Positions 24,986 through 33,851 are shown, counted from the stretch's first letter. The stretch: DNA of 64,000 nucleotides from Paenarthrobacter sp. A20 (GCF_024168825.1 NZ_JALJWH010000001.1:558001-622000); one strand, 5' to 3'. Made by a program: numbers and translations. The notes: generated by a model not told the origin, from the letters alone.

Positions 24986-25171
24986 GGCGTTTCGGCTGGT
25001 GAGCGGAGGCGGGTTCTTTCCGCGCTGCTCTGCCAAGCATCCTGTCTGGAGCTTCGGGACACGGCGTGTCGGGCTGTGCACGGCATGCGGCGACTGATTG
25101 GCTGGAAGCAACTGGGCAGGAGCGCAGCGCCTCCGTGCCCGAACAGCTACGACGTAAGGAGCGGAGCAACC

Positions 25172-25828
25172 ATGAAGCTCCTGTTGATCAGGCACGGACA
25201 GACACCCGGCAACGTAGCGGGCCAGTTGGACACGGCGTTCCCCGGACCGGGGCTGACCGAACTCGGCGAGCGTCAGGCGGCAGCCCTGCCCGAAGCCCTG
25301 GCCGATGAAGGCATCCAGGCCCTCTATACGTCGACGCTGCTGCGCACCCAGCGAACGGTCGCTCCTTTGGCCAAAGCCACGGGCTTGGAACCGACAATCC
25401 TGGACGGCGTCCATGAGATCGAAGCCGGCGCGCTGGAGAAAAAGACTGACCACGAGTCCCACCTGCGGTACATGAGCACCGTGTTCTCTTGGACGGACGG
25501 AGACCTCGACGTCCGGATGCCAGGCGCCTTCAACGGGCACGACTTCTTCGCCCGCTTCGATGCTTCCGTGGAGCTCGTTGCGGCCGCGGGACACGAGACG
25601 GCCGCGATCGTCAGCCACGGAGCGGCGATCCGCTGCTGGGCGGGTCGGAGGGCGACGGACATCGACACCGTTTTTGCCGAAACCCACCAGCTCCCGAACA
25701 CCGGAATCGTGGCTCTCGAAGGCGACCCACGAAATGGCTGGAAGGTGCTGCACTGGGACCAGATCCCTGTGGGCGGCATGGCCCTGGCAGACCAAACCGC
25801 AGATGACCCCACGGGTGAAGCGCTATAG
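25172..25828 (+). CDS. Histidine phosphatase family protein (phosphoglycerate mutase-like)
   Basis: A 218-residue enzyme. The phosphorylated-histidine motif LLIRHGQTPGN opens the protein, GPGLTELGERQAAALPEAL follows, STLLRTQRT carries the second Arg, and the second catalytic His is in AAIVSHGAAIRCW. The branch is unspecific acid phosphatase/PhoE-like rather than glycolytic mutase; substrate unknown. AAGGAGCGG precedes the ATG. The 240-base gap before it holds the purB terminator and probably its own promoter. Confidence 0.92.
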   Translation: MKLLLIRHGQTPGNVAGQLDTAFPGPGLTELGERQAAALPEALADEGIQALYTSTLLRTQRTVAPLAKATGLEPTILDGVHEIEAGALEKKTDHESHLRYMSTVFSWTDGDLDVRMPGAFNGHDFFARFDASVELVAAAGHETAAIVSHGAAIRCWAGRRATDIDTVFAETHQLPNTGIVALEGDPRNGWKVLHWDQIPVGGMALADQTADDPTGEAL

Positions 25829-25955
25829 CCCCACAACGCAGAGGCAGCCAGCATTTCTCCCGACGCTTACGCGCAGGAAACACCACGGTAACCACCGCTC
25901 CGTAGGCTTGAGACGCATAGACACCTCCGACGAAACCCGGCGAATTGAGGCACAA

Positions 25956-26459
25956 ATGCAGACCAACCCACGGCTCAACATTCGGCAGGTCACGTGGGCC
26001 AACCCCGTGGGCGCCGATCTCCGGGCAGCACAGCAGGCCGAACTCGACGCGCGGTTCGGCAGCACGGATCATGAGCCCGGACCTCCTCCATCGGAAGCAG
26101 ACACGGCCGTCTTCGTTGTTGCCTACGAGAAATGCTCCGGACAGCCACTGGGATGTGGCGGGCTGCGGATGCTCGATGAGAAGACAGCCGAAATCAAGCG
26201 GCTGTATGTGGTCCCCTACGCCCGGGGGTCAGGAGTAGCGAGCTCCATCCTGGCAGCGCTCGAAGCCCAGGCCCACTCCCATGGATTCAGCGTGATCGCG
26301 GCTGAGGCCGGGTCAGCCCAGTCGGACGGCCGAAGCTTTTACGAAAGTGCCGGCTTCGCCTCCGTGCCGAACTTCGGCCCGTATGTGGGCGTCGACGAAT
26401 CGTACTGCTACTCCAAGCGCCTGGACTCCCACAGTGCTTCGCACACGGCGATGGCTTAG
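25956..26459 (+). CDS. GNAT family N-acetyltransferase
   Basis: A 167-residue acetyltransferase. The acetyl-CoA loop is in EIKRLYVVPYARGSGVASSI (R/Q-x-x-G-x-G/A as R-G-S-G-V-A), preceded by the strand CGGLRMLDEKTAEIKRL and followed by FYESAGFASVPNFGPYV, typical motif B. Substrate unknown. The start MQTNPRLNIRQ has TTGAGG upstream; an earlier TTG in frame is possible. Confidence 0.9.
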   Translation: MQTNPRLNIRQVTWANPVGADLRAAQQAELDARFGSTDHEPGPPPSEADTAVFVVAYEKCSGQPLGCGGLRMLDEKTAEIKRLYVVPYARGSGVASSILAALEAQAHSHGFSVIAAEAGSAQSDGRSFYESAGFASVPNFGPYVGVDESYCYSKRLDSHSASHTAMA

Positions 26460-26537
26460 CCCCGCGATGGCCTGGCGGGCTGCGGAACCCATGCGCAACA
26501 TCAAGCGGAGGCCGCGTCAGTTCGATAATCTCGGATT

Positions 26538-26972
26538 ATGGAAAAAGCAGACATCACCTTCCGCACCCGTAAATGGGTGCGGCCCGAGGACCTCAATGCC
26601 AACGGCACGCTTTTCGGTGGGAGCCTGCTGAAGTGGATCGATGAAGAGGCCGCGATCTACGCCATCCTTCAACTGGGCAACGGCCGCGCAGTCACCAAGT
26701 ACATCTCCGAAATCAACTTTGTGAGCTCAGCAGTCCAGGGCGACCTGATCGAGATGGGGCTGACTGCGAAACGCTTCGGACGCACGTCGCTGACCATGCG
26801 CGCGGAAGTCCGCAACATGATCACGCGGCAGGCGATCCTGACCATCGAGGAGATCGTGTTCGTGAACCTTGGCGCGGATGGCCGTCCGCAGCCGCACGGC
26901 TATACGGAAATCACGTATGACCGCGACCGCATCCCCACGCACCACCTGACAGAGACGCTCGACGAAGACTGA
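26538..26972 (+). CDS. Acyl-CoA thioesterase, hotdog fold (YciA-like)
   Basis: A 144-residue hotdog protein. NANGTLFGGSLLKWIDEEAA matches the N-x-x-G-x-x-F-G-G-x-x-x-x-x-x-D motif of YciA/BACH thioesterases (catalytic Asn and Asp). EINFVSSAVQGDLIEMG and GRTSLTMRAEVRN follow the usual strand pattern. It hydrolyses acyl-CoA in the cytoplasm. Convergent with the next small gene. Confidence 0.9.
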   Translation: MEKADITFRTRKWVRPEDLNANGTLFGGSLLKWIDEEAAIYAILQLGNGRAVTKYISEINFVSSAVQGDLIEMGLTAKRFGRTSLTMRAEVRNMITRQAILTIEEIVFVNLGADGRPQPHGYTEITYDRDRIPTHHLTETLDED

Positions 26973-26997
26973 ACCACCCGCCGTCGGGCGCTGGCCG

Positions 26998-27231
26998 CTA
27001 CTGCAGGTACCGGAACACGGTCCATGTGCGGGAGTTCAGGCAGCAGTCGTCGGTATGCCGTGCGCTGAACGTCGCTTTACGGCCAGGCCCGGCGGTGCGG
27101 AACATTGCCTTGCCCCCGCAGGCCATGCAGATCAGCTGCTGCCTCCGCGGCTCCTGCCGGTATTCGTCGAGGTTATCGAAGTCCTCGGCGTCCCAGTCTC
27201 TCCTGTCGGCGAGGCACAATGCCCTTCTCAT
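26998..27231 (-). CDS. Small Cys-rich protein with zinc-ribbon-like motif
   Basis: A 77-residue hypothetical. It has CMACGGKAMFRTAGPGRKATFSARHTDDCC split as C-x2-C then R-x2-H-x3-C-C, reminiscent of the zinc/structural N-terminal element of CoiA-like proteins (C-x2-C ... H-F-x-H). The order fits a small metal-binding domain. No known partner. Composition and codon use agree with real coding sequence, but the length makes the call moderate. Confidence 0.55.
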   Translation of the reverse strand: MRRALCLADRRDWDAEDFDNLDEYRQEPRRQQLICMACGGKAMFRTAGPGRKATFSARHTDDCCLNSRTWTVFRYLQ

Positions 27232-27272
27232 CAGCTGTGACTTTCACTCGTAAAACAGCGGTTAAACGGGTG

Positions 27273-27335
27273 CTGGCGGCCGCGGGAGAGCGGCCGCCAG
27301 CTTGTATTTCCGGTGGCGGGAGTGATGCCACCGGA
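27273..27335 (-). terminator. Tandem hairpins downstream of the SDR gene
   Basis: Two perfect stems: CTGGCGGCCGC/GCGGCCGCCAG (27273-27283, 27290-27300, 6-base loop) and TCCGGTGGC/GCCACCGGA (27309-27317, 27327-27335, 9-base loop). They lie 27-90 bases after the SDR stop on its strand, with a T-containing stretch beyond. Likely double terminator. Confidence 0.75.
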
Positions 27336-27361
27336 ACCTTAGGGCTGCTGAATCGGGACAG

Positions 27362-28111
27362 TCAGCGGCGGTCGAACGTCAGGCCACCAGGAACCTGGAA
27401 CGTCGGCATGAGTTCAAGCATGCCCACGTTCACGTGGCGCGGCGTTTCGATGGCGTAGTCCAGGGCGTTCACGATGTCGTCGGTCGTGAGCGACTCATAG
27501 CCCTCGTAGTAGGTCTGCCAGGCTTCTTCCATGGCCTCGGGCGTGCCGCCCAGGTTGCGGCCGAAGATCTCTGTCTCCACCCGCCCGGGGCAGATCTCGG
27601 TCACGCGAATGCGCTTGCCCACGGTGTCGTTCCGGAGTTGGCGGGAGATCTGGTGCACGGCCGCTTTGGTGGCGTGGTAAACCGTGTGGCCGTAGAAGTT
27701 GTAGACACCGGCGATGGAGCTGATGTTGATGACGTGGCCGAGGTCGCGCTCCACCATGCCCGGCAGGACCAGACGGGTGAGCTGCAGCAGGCCACGAAGG
27801 TTCACGTCCACCAGCTCGTCGATGTCCTCTTCGGACGAGTCCAGGATGTTGCCCGGCCGGGAAACTCCGGCACAGTTCACCAGGACGTCCACCTTGAGGT
27901 CGCTCACGACGGCGGCCAGCGCGGCTGTGTCGGTCAGGTCCACGACGTGCGGGATGGCTCCGGTGCGGTCGGCCAGTTCGGCGAGGCGTTCCTCGTTGCG
28001 GGCCACGGCATGTACGGTCAGGCCGCGCTTGGCAAGCCGTTCGGCAATGGCTGCACCCATACCGGTGGAAGCTCCGGTGACGAGGGCGGTGGTGTAGTCA
28101 GAAAAAGACAT
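27362..28111 (-). CDS. Short-chain dehydrogenase/reductase
   Basis: A 249-residue Rossmann enzyme. NAD(P) motif TGASTGMGAAIAERL, NCAGVSRPG, catalytic Ser in NISSIAGVYNFYG and Y-x-x-x-K in VYHATKAAVHQ are all present; it is a classical SDR similar to YdfG-type hydroxyacid dehydrogenases. An Arg after the first strand (HAVARNEERLAEL) favours NADP. GGAG 6 bases before the ATG at 28111 fixes the start. It follows the pxp-MFS genes but a strong hairpin separates them, so cotranscription is uncertain. Confidence 0.92.
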   Translation of the reverse strand: MSFSDYTTALVTGASTGMGAAIAERLAKRGLTVHAVARNEERLAELADRTGAIPHVVDLTDTAALAAVVSDLKVDVLVNCAGVSRPGNILDSSEEDIDELVDVNLRGLLQLTRLVLPGMVERDLGHVINISSIAGVYNFYGHTVYHATKAAVHQISRQLRNDTVGKRIRVTEICPGRVETEIFGRNLGGTPEAMEEAWQTYYEGYESLTTDDIVNALDYAIETPRHVNVGMLELMPTFQVPGGLTFDRR

Positions 28112-28147
28112 TGGGTTCTCCAAAAGGTGGGGAATCGGTGGGGCTCA

Positions 28148-28175
28148 GTGCGCCGGGCCCGGAAGCCCGGCGCAC
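28148..28175 (-). terminator. Hairpin after the MFS transporter gene
   Basis: Perfect 11-bp stem GTGCGCCGGGC/GCCCGGCGCAC (28148-28158, 28165-28175) with a 6-base loop, 19 bases after the transporter stop. No T tract, so it may attenuate or protect the mRNA end rather than fully terminate. Confidence 0.65.
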
Positions 28176-28193
28176 TTCACTGTGTGGGTAGGG

Positions 28194-29534
28194 CTAGGCG
28201 TCGCGCAGCGGTTCGTGGGCGCGGTCCTTGACCGTGCTGACCGCGATGAGCGTGCCGAGCGCGGTAATGACTGCGTAGAAGGCCGGCATGTAGATGTTGC
28301 CGGTGCTGCCGATCAGCCAGGTCATCAGCAGCGGTGCCGTGCCGCCAAAGAGGGCCGAAGAGATGTTGTAGCCGAGGCCGTAAGCGGAGTAGCGGACACG
28401 GGTGGGGAACAGTTCGACGATCAGGATGTGGATGACGGCGGTGTGGCCGGCGAAGACGATGGCCATGATGCAGGCACCGAGGATGGCCAGGCCCATCTCG
28501 CCGGTGGCAATCAGGGCGTAGGACGGGATTCCAAGGACTGCCATGGCGATGGCCGAGCCGGCGATGACCTTCTTGCGACCGACGCGGTCGGACAGGGCTC
28601 CCATGAACGGGATGGCGATGCAGATGACAACCAGGCTGCAGGCGGTGACCAGGAGGGCTTCACCGATGGTGAAGTTCAGTTGCTTGCCCTTGAGGAACGT
28701 GGGCATGTAGGAGAACAGGACGTAGTAGCCGGAGCCATTCATCAGCGGGATGAAGAGGGCCAGGAGCATTGCGCGGCGGTGCTCCTTGGACTGGAAGGCT
28801 TCCTTGAGCGGGTTCTTGGAGAGACCGCCCTCTTCCTTCAGCTTCTCGAAGTTGGGGGTGTCGCTGATGGCCTTGCGGATGTACCAGCCGATGATGCCCA
28901 TGGGGATGGCGACCAGGAACGGGATGCGCCATGCGAACGAACCGAACCCTCCGCCGTCGATGGCTGCCTGGGTGAGCCAGGGAGACATGGAGAAGGCCAC
29001 CAAAGTGCCGGTAAGCAGAGCTGCGAAGGAGGCGATCTGTGCGTAGGAGGTGATGATGCCGCGCTTGCCCTCAGGGGCGTGCTCAGCGAGGAAGGTCATG
29101 GCGCCGGCAGCCTCGCCACCAACGGAGAAGCCTTGCAGGAGGCGCAGGAGGACCAAGAGGATGGGCGCCGCGACGCCGATGGCCGCATAGGGAGGCAGCA
29201 GGCCGATACCGGCAGTGGCCACACTGATCAGGAGGATGACAAAGACGAGAAGCTTTTGCCTGCCGATCCGGTCTCCAAGGTACCCACACACCACAGCGCC
29301 AAGCGGGCGGACGAAGAACGACACCGCGTAACCGGCGAACACGAAGAGCAGGGCGTTGTCCGGGTTGCCCGGCGCGAGAAAGACGAGGGCCAGTGTTCCC
29401 GCCATGAAGGCGAAAATGCCGTTGTCGTACAGTTCCACGAAGATGCCAACACAACCTGCGGTGACAACCTTGCGGGTTTGGCGGCTGGTGAGCCGCTCAT
29501 GCTGCACTGGCGCAGCGTTGGTGCTTGCGGTCAT
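28194..29534 (-). CDS. MFS transporter, metabolite:H+ symporter type
   Basis: A 446-residue permease with 12 helices. GYLGDRIGRQKLLVFVILL is the loop 2-3 MFS motif and LLRLLQGFSVGGEAAGAM is diagnostic for the metabolite:H+ symporter (ProP/KgtP) branch; GALSDRVGRKKVI is the second-half copy. It follows pxpABC with a 56-base gap, so a substrate such as 5-oxoproline or a related small acid is plausible (inference). Confidence 0.92.
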   Translation of the reverse strand: MTASTNAAPVQHERLTSRQTRKVVTAGCVGIFVELYDNGIFAFMAGTLALVFLAPGNPDNALLFVFAGYAVSFFVRPLGAVVCGYLGDRIGRQKLLVFVILLISVATAGIGLLPPYAAIGVAAPILLVLLRLLQGFSVGGEAAGAMTFLAEHAPEGKRGIITSYAQIASFAALLTGTLVAFSMSPWLTQAAIDGGGFGSFAWRIPFLVAIPMGIIGWYIRKAISDTPNFEKLKEEGGLSKNPLKEAFQSKEHRRAMLLALFIPLMNGSGYYVLFSYMPTFLKGKQLNFTIGEALLVTACSLVVICIAIPFMGALSDRVGRKKVIAGSAIAMAVLGIPSYALIATGEMGLAILGACIMAIVFAGHTAVIHILIVELFPTRVRYSAYGLGYNISSALFGGTAPLLMTWLIGSTGNIYMPAFYAVITALGTLIAVSTVKDRAHEPLRDA

Positions 29535-29590
29535 GACTTTTCCTTACTGGGATGAGCGTAGCAACGCCTACTGGTCTGACGACAGGGTTA

Positions 29591-30604
29591 TTAGCTGCAT
29601 GCCGCAACTGGTAGGTCCTGCCACTGGGGACGGCATCCGATGCCGAGGAGTCCGAAGACGGTGTTGACGGATTCGCGGAGGGTTTCAAGTTGGGCCCGCG
29701 AGCGCCTGTGGGTGGCAGTTGCTTCTGCCACTGTGGTTTTCCGAAAACGGACTTTGTCCCCTGGCCTCGCTTGGGCCAGGACATCCAGTCCGGTGCTGGT
29801 AACTACTGCGAGTACGGGATACCCGGCGGTGACGCCGCGGCCCCGGTGCAGTACCAGCAGCTCTTCCCTTGAAGGAACCTCGACGGCGCCCACTGGCACT
29901 CCGCGGGAAAGGACTTCGCCGCTTGAGGTTCTTTCCGGAAGTTCCCCGCCGAGCCGCAAACCGATGTGGTTGCTGCGGCCACTGACGGCGTATTCCGAGG
30001 TAAAGAGCAACTCGCCGGATTCACCAAACTCGGCGACGTCCGGCCCGTCGGTCACGTCGACCAACAAGTCTGAGTCCATGCGGGGCCGTTCAAGGCCCAG
30101 CCGGAAGAGCGGAAGATCAAAATACGGCTGACGAACGGGGCCAACACTCTTGCGGGCCAGGAGGCTGGTCCCTTCTTTGAGCTGAAGCCCGAAGCCCACC
30201 ACGGTGTCCGGGGCGACGCTGCCCAGCAGTGTTTCTGCCTCGATCGAGCCGTGGACGGCCAGGTACGCGCGGAGGCCGTGGTGGATCCCCCGGATGGACA
30301 CTGTTTCACCTGCACGGACCGAGACGGGTTCCCACTGGGTGGAGGGGCGCCCACCAATAGTGAGCGTGAGCGGAGCACCAGTGACGGCGATCAGGATGTC
30401 GGTGGTGGCCTTCATCCGGAAGTCGAGGGCGGTGATCTCTACCAAGGGATGGTTGTCCAGGTTGCCGGCCAGGATGTTGGCGGCACGGGCCGAGTACTGG
30501 TCCAGGGCACCGTTGACGGGAAGTCCGAAACGGGGGCCGCGGGTCCTTCCAAGGTCCGTGACAACCGAATTGCCGGGCTGCTGGATCAGGATTTCGCCGC
30601 TCAT
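29591..30604 (-). CDS. pxpC: 5-oxoprolinase subunit C (biotin-dependent carboxyltransferase-like)
   Basis: A 337-residue AHS2 domain protein. GNSVVTDLGRTRGPRFGLPV and GALDQYSARAANILAGN are conserved openings of the KipA/PxpC family; YAVSGRSNHIGLRLGG follows in the C-terminal half. With PxpA and PxpB it forms the ATP-dependent 5-oxoprolinase that returns 5-oxoproline (pyroglutamate) to glutamate. Overlaps pxpB by ATGA. Confidence 0.93.
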   Translation of the reverse strand: MSGEILIQQPGNSVVTDLGRTRGPRFGLPVNGALDQYSARAANILAGNLDNHPLVEITALDFRMKATTDILIAVTGAPLTLTIGGRPSTQWEPVSVRAGETVSIRGIHHGLRAYLAVHGSIEAETLLGSVAPDTVVGFGLQLKEGTSLLARKSVGPVRQPYFDLPLFRLGLERPRMDSDLLVDVTDGPDVAEFGESGELLFTSEYAVSGRSNHIGLRLGGELPERTSSGEVLSRGVPVGAVEVPSREELLVLHRGRGVTAGYPVLAVVTSTGLDVLAQARPGDKVRFRKTTVAEATATHRRSRAQLETLRESVNTVFGLLGIGCRPQWQDLPVAACS

Positions 30605-31323
30605 GGCAGGGGCTCCAGTTCCATGCCCACGAAGTCGCTGAAGTCCTCGGAGCGGATCTGCCGGAACCGCAGGATGTCGCCCGGCTTGTAAGGGACCAAC
30701 GGTTCACGACGGATGTTCAGGACTGACAGCGGGGTCTGTCCAATGACGCACCAGCCTCCGGGGGCCACCGCCGGAGCGATGACAGCTTGTCGCCCGGCTA
30801 CGGCCACTGCACCAGCGGGAACGCTGAGCCGTGGGTCCTTGAGGCGCGGCACCGGTTTGGGGAACGCGGGGCCATCCATCATGGGCGAGCCTGCGGGCGC
30901 GCCCAGGCAACGAACGGTGTAGGTCTTTTCAGTGTGGAGGCGGATGACTTCGTCCGCAGCAATCCCTTGGTACTGCGCAACGCGCTCCAGGTCCGGACCG
31001 TACTCGCCGCCATAGGCCACGGGAACGTCGAACTCGCGGGGTGCGTTGGCTGTCTCGCCGGAATGGGCGATTTCCAGGAGACCGAGTTTGACGAAGGCGC
31101 GCACCTGGCGTGCCGAAACGAGGATCGGATCGAATTCAACCAGCACGGAGTCATAGGTAGGAACTGCTCCGTGCAGGCCTTCAGCGCCGCAGCTTTCCAG
31201 CCAGTCGGCCAGTCCGTGCACGGTCAGCCAGTTCTGTTCGCCCGCTTCGGAGATAGCAACCACACGCAGTGCGGAGTCTCCGGATTCGTAGATCTCGGTG
31301 GGAGCCGCTGTGAGCACGGGCAT
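30601..31323 (-). CDS. pxpB: 5-oxoprolinase subunit B (KipI-like)
   Basis: A 240-residue AHS1 domain protein. ESGDSALRVVA near the start, VPTYDSVLVEFDP, FDVPVAYGGEYGPDLERVAQ (typical I/V-P-V-x-Y-G-G-x-x-G-P-D-L) and LGAPAGSPMMDG mark the family. One base separates it from the pxpA stop and four bases overlap with pxpC, so the three subunits are made together. The start MPVLTAAPTEIYESG was chosen for this spacing. Confidence 0.93.
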   Translation of the reverse strand: MPVLTAAPTEIYESGDSALRVVAISEAGEQNWLTVHGLADWLESCGAEGLHGAVPTYDSVLVEFDPILVSARQVRAFVKLGLLEIAHSGETANAPREFDVPVAYGGEYGPDLERVAQYQGIAADEVIRLHTEKTYTVRCLGAPAGSPMMDGPAFPKPVPRLKDPRLSVPAGAVAVAGRQAVIAPAVAPGGWCVIGQTPLSVLNIRREPLVPYKPGDILRFRQIRSEDFSDFVGMELEPLP

Positions 31324-31324
31324 C

Positions 31325-32113
31325 TCAGGCCGCCTTCCTCTTGGCGTCCATGACCTCCGTGAGGGGGGAGATGGTGACGCCGGCGGAGATGAGTGCGGAA
31401 CGGATCCGGCGGGCCAGTTCCACGGCGCCGGGGTTGTCCCCGTGCAGGAGGAGGGTGTCGACGTCGATGTCCAGGTCCACACCGTTGGCGCAGCGGATCT
31501 TGCCCTCAACCACCATGCGGAGCGTGCGCTCAACAATCTCCGTGGGATCGTGCAGCACAGCACCTGGCTGGCTGCGGGGAACCAGCGTGCCGTCTTCCTG
31601 GTAGGCACGGTCCACGATGCCGACGATTGCGACGTCGAGCCCGGCGTTGCGTGACGCTGCAGCCAGTTCGCCTTCCTGGGCCACCACGATGAGCTCGTTG
31701 TCCACGCGGGCCGCAGCGTCAGCCACAGCCTGGGCGTAGTCGGCGCGGACAGCGACGAGGTTGCCGAGCCGGCCGTGTGGAGCGATGTGCGTGACCTTGG
31801 TGCCGTGGAAAGACGCGAAGCCGTTGAGGGCACCCAGTTGGTACAGGACATCGTTCTGAACCTCGCTGGCAGAAAGTCCCATGTCACGCCGACCAAACCC
31901 ACGCAGGTCCGGGAAGCTCGGGTGAGCCCCGATGCCTACTCCGCGGCGAACGCATGCGGCAACAGTGGCGGCCATGATGTCGGGGTCACCGGCATGGAAC
32001 CCGCATGCGATATTGGCACTTGTTACGATCTCCAGGAGTTCGGAGTCGTCGCCAATGGTGTAGGCGCCAAATCCCTCTCCAAGATCCGCTACAAGATCAA
32101 TTGTCGGGTTCAC
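31325..32113 (-). CDS. pxpA: 5-oxoprolinase subunit A (LamB/YcsF family)
   Basis: A 262-residue protein and first gene of the operon. DLVADLGEGFGAYTIGDD is the family opening (D-L-N/G-E-G-F/S-G), SANIACGFHAGDP and GVGIGAHPSFPDLRGFGRR follow, all hallmarks of PxpA. A minor variation is DLGEG in place of the common DLNEG. It is divergent from a LysR-type gene, which probably senses 5-oxoproline or a related acid. Confidence 0.94.
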   Translation of the reverse strand: MNPTIDLVADLGEGFGAYTIGDDSELLEIVTSANIACGFHAGDPDIMAATVAACVRRGVGIGAHPSFPDLRGFGRRDMGLSASEVQNDVLYQLGALNGFASFHGTKVTHIAPHGRLGNLVAVRADYAQAVADAAARVDNELIVVAQEGELAAASRNAGLDVAIVGIVDRAYQEDGTLVPRSQPGAVLHDPTEIVERTLRMVVEGKIRCANGVDLDIDVDTLLLHGDNPGAVELARRIRSALISAGVTISPLTEVMDAKRKAA

Positions 32114-32240
32114 GTGGTTCTCTTTCCGTGGGTTTTTTCATTGGAATTTAATTCCGAGGAAACGGCAGGCGCTCCTGGAATCCCAAAGCGTCGCCTGAAG
32201 TTCTTTCCAAAAGTCTCGCATCGGTCAACCACGTTGCACA

Positions 32241-32268
32241 AAGACCTAATAGCTATCCCGTGATAGCT
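32241..32268. promoter_or_regulatory. LysR-type operator region between pxpA and the LysR gene
   Basis: AAGACCTAAT (32241-32250) is followed directly by a perfect dyad AGCTAT-CCCGTG-ATAGCT (32251-32268). The dyad fits the T-N11-A layout of LysR regulators. The AAGACCTAAT decamer recurs at 35881-35890 in another intergenic region. Centred about 140 bases upstream of pxpA and 120 upstream of the LysR start. Confidence 0.6.
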
Positions 32269-32380
32269 CTCCGTTATGACCTGCACCACCCTGTACTGTG
32301 TCTTGGGTCCCACAGGCGCCCGGATAGAATTTCCCTAACGCATGCCACCCGGGGACGTGGCCCTCCAGGAAGGCAGACCG

Positions 32381-33325
32381 ATGGATACGCGCAAGCTCTC
32401 ATACTTCGTGCAGATCGTTGATTCAGGCAGCATCACCAAAGCCGCGGCCGCGCTCCACGTGGCCCAGCCGGCCTTGAGCCAGCAGGTATCAGCACTGGAG
32501 AACGACCTCAAGCAGCGCCTGCTGATCCGTAGCAAACAAGGCGTGGAACCCACCGCTGCCGGGCACACGCTCTACCGCCACGCACAGTCGATCCTGCGGC
32601 TGGTGGAACAGGCCAGGCAAGACGTCGCATCCTCGGGGGCCGCACCCTCCGGCCGCGTCTCCATAGCGATCGCGCCTTACAGCATGGCCTCCAGCCTGAC
32701 ACCCCAGATCATCAGCGAAGTTGGCCGGCGCTACCCGGACATCGTGGTCCATCTGACGGAGATCTTCGGCGGCGTATTGAGCGAGGCCATCAAGAACGGC
32801 CGCCTGGACATGGCACTGATCTACGAGCCCGGGAAGATCCGTGGGGTTCAGTTCACCACCATGATCGTGGAAGACCTCCACTTGGTGGTGCACCCTGATG
32901 TGGACATCGACCACGGCAGGGACACCATCACCCTTGCCGAAGCCAGCACCGTGGGGCTGTTCCTCCCGGAAAAGAACCACACCCTGCGCCAGCTCATCGA
33001 GAAGGGTTTGGCTGATCAGGACCTGCCGTTGAAACTGGTGGGCGAAGTGGAATCCGTCCCCTCCCTCACCCGGCTCATCCGCGCCAACCTCGGCGGCACG
33101 GTGTTGCCCAAGTCGGCCGCGGATGCGCTCTTCCCGGACCAGGACTTCAAGGTGCTGCGGATCGTGGAACCCGGACTGCAGAGCAAAATCGCCCTCTGCA
33201 CCCCGGACCACGAGCCACTGTCCGAGGCTGCCTCTGCCGTGCTGCTGGTGGTCAAGGAGATGCTGCATCAACAATTGATCAACAAGTATGGGACCGACCC
33301 CGTGCAACTCCCGGCCCATCCATAA
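32381..33325 (+). CDS. LysR family transcriptional regulator (Nac-like)
   Basis: A 314-residue regulator. The N-terminal helix-turn-helix spans about residues 2-60: MDTRKLSYFVQIVDSGSITK, then AAAALHVAQPALSQQVSALE, the clearest LysR signature. The rest is a two-lobed ligand domain. The opening 'M-D-T-R-x-L-x-Y-F-x-x-I-V-D-x-G-S' is shared with the Nac/Cbl branch. AGGAAGG precedes the ATG. It should control the divergent pxpABC-MFS operon. Confidence 0.93.
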   Translation: MDTRKLSYFVQIVDSGSITKAAAALHVAQPALSQQVSALENDLKQRLLIRSKQGVEPTAAGHTLYRHAQSILRLVEQARQDVASSGAAPSGRVSIAIAPYSMASSLTPQIISEVGRRYPDIVVHLTEIFGGVLSEAIKNGRLDMALIYEPGKIRGVQFTTMIVEDLHLVVHPDVDIDHGRDTITLAEASTVGLFLPEKNHTLRQLIEKGLADQDLPLKLVGEVESVPSLTRLIRANLGGTVLPKSAADALFPDQDFKVLRIVEPGLQSKIALCTPDHEPLSEAASAVLLVVKEMLHQQLINKYGTDPVQLPAHP

Positions 33326-33352
33326 CAAAGCCTTATCCGGACAGACGGCTTT

Positions 33353-33368
33353 GGTCTTATTCAAGACC
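33353..33368. promoter_or_regulatory. GGTCTT-N4-AAGACC dyad
   Basis: Perfect 6-bp inverted repeat with a 4-base spacer, 28 bases after the LysR stop and 82 bases before a small gene. The arms repeat the AAGACC element seen upstream of pxpA and upstream of the 35.8-kb aminotransferase gene. It could be an operator for the small gene, or a weak terminator for the LysR gene. Confidence 0.45.
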
Positions 33369-33449
33369 GTATTAATTTCCTAATATCGAATTAACAAACA
33401 ATTCGAAACCAGCTCACGGATTCCGCGGGCAAGTTCAAAGGAAACAACG

Positions 33450-33671
33450 GTGAAAAAGATCAGCACAGCCGGATGGGTATCAAATCCAACCCGCGGAACG
33501 GTCAGCGCACGGACCGGATTCCATTGCCCCCGGAATGGTTTTTGGCGTCCGCTCGGAGGGATCGGCGAGCCGCTGTTCGTCTTTGAAGGCAGCCTGATGC
33601 CCACGCACGCCGGCAACAGCATCGAATGGCATTTGGTGGACACACGGCCCGGGCACTCCGGACTGGACTGA
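33450..33671 (+). CDS. Small hypothetical protein
   Basis: A 73-residue protein starting at GTG, with AAAGGA 6-7 bases upstream. The chain GFHCPRNGFWRPLGGIGEPL then VFEGSLMPTHAGNSIEWHLV has the pattern of small one-domain proteins with C-P-x-x-G-x-W and E-G-x-x-M-P-x-x-x-G motifs, but I cannot name a family with confidence. AT-rich upstream sequence (33361-33410) would suit a promoter. Confidence 0.5.
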   Translation: MKKISTAGWVSNPTRGTVSARTGFHCPRNGFWRPLGGIGEPLFVFEGSLMPTHAGNSIEWHLVDTRPGHSGLD

Positions 33672-33759
33672 GCCAGCCCCCGCGACCCGGCCACCCGTCG
33701 TCGAACGTCAAGCAGAGCTGCAGCATCCTAAGGCGCCATGCCCCCCGTAGAGACCTAAG

Positions 33760-33798
33760 AGTCCTAGTGACCCAGGAGTCCTAGTGACCCAGGAGTCC
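33760..33798. repeat. 17-bp tandem repeat, 2.3 copies
   Basis: The unit AGTCCTAGTGACCCAGG occurs at 33760-33776 and 33777-33793 without mismatch, and its first five bases again at 33794-33798. It sits in non-coding sequence between the small gene and the RraA-like gene. No function evident. Confidence 0.9.
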
Positions 33799-33851
33799 GG
33801 GCAAGGCGCCTTTCCCATGCCCAAAAACATGCTGGGAGGCACGCCGAAAGG

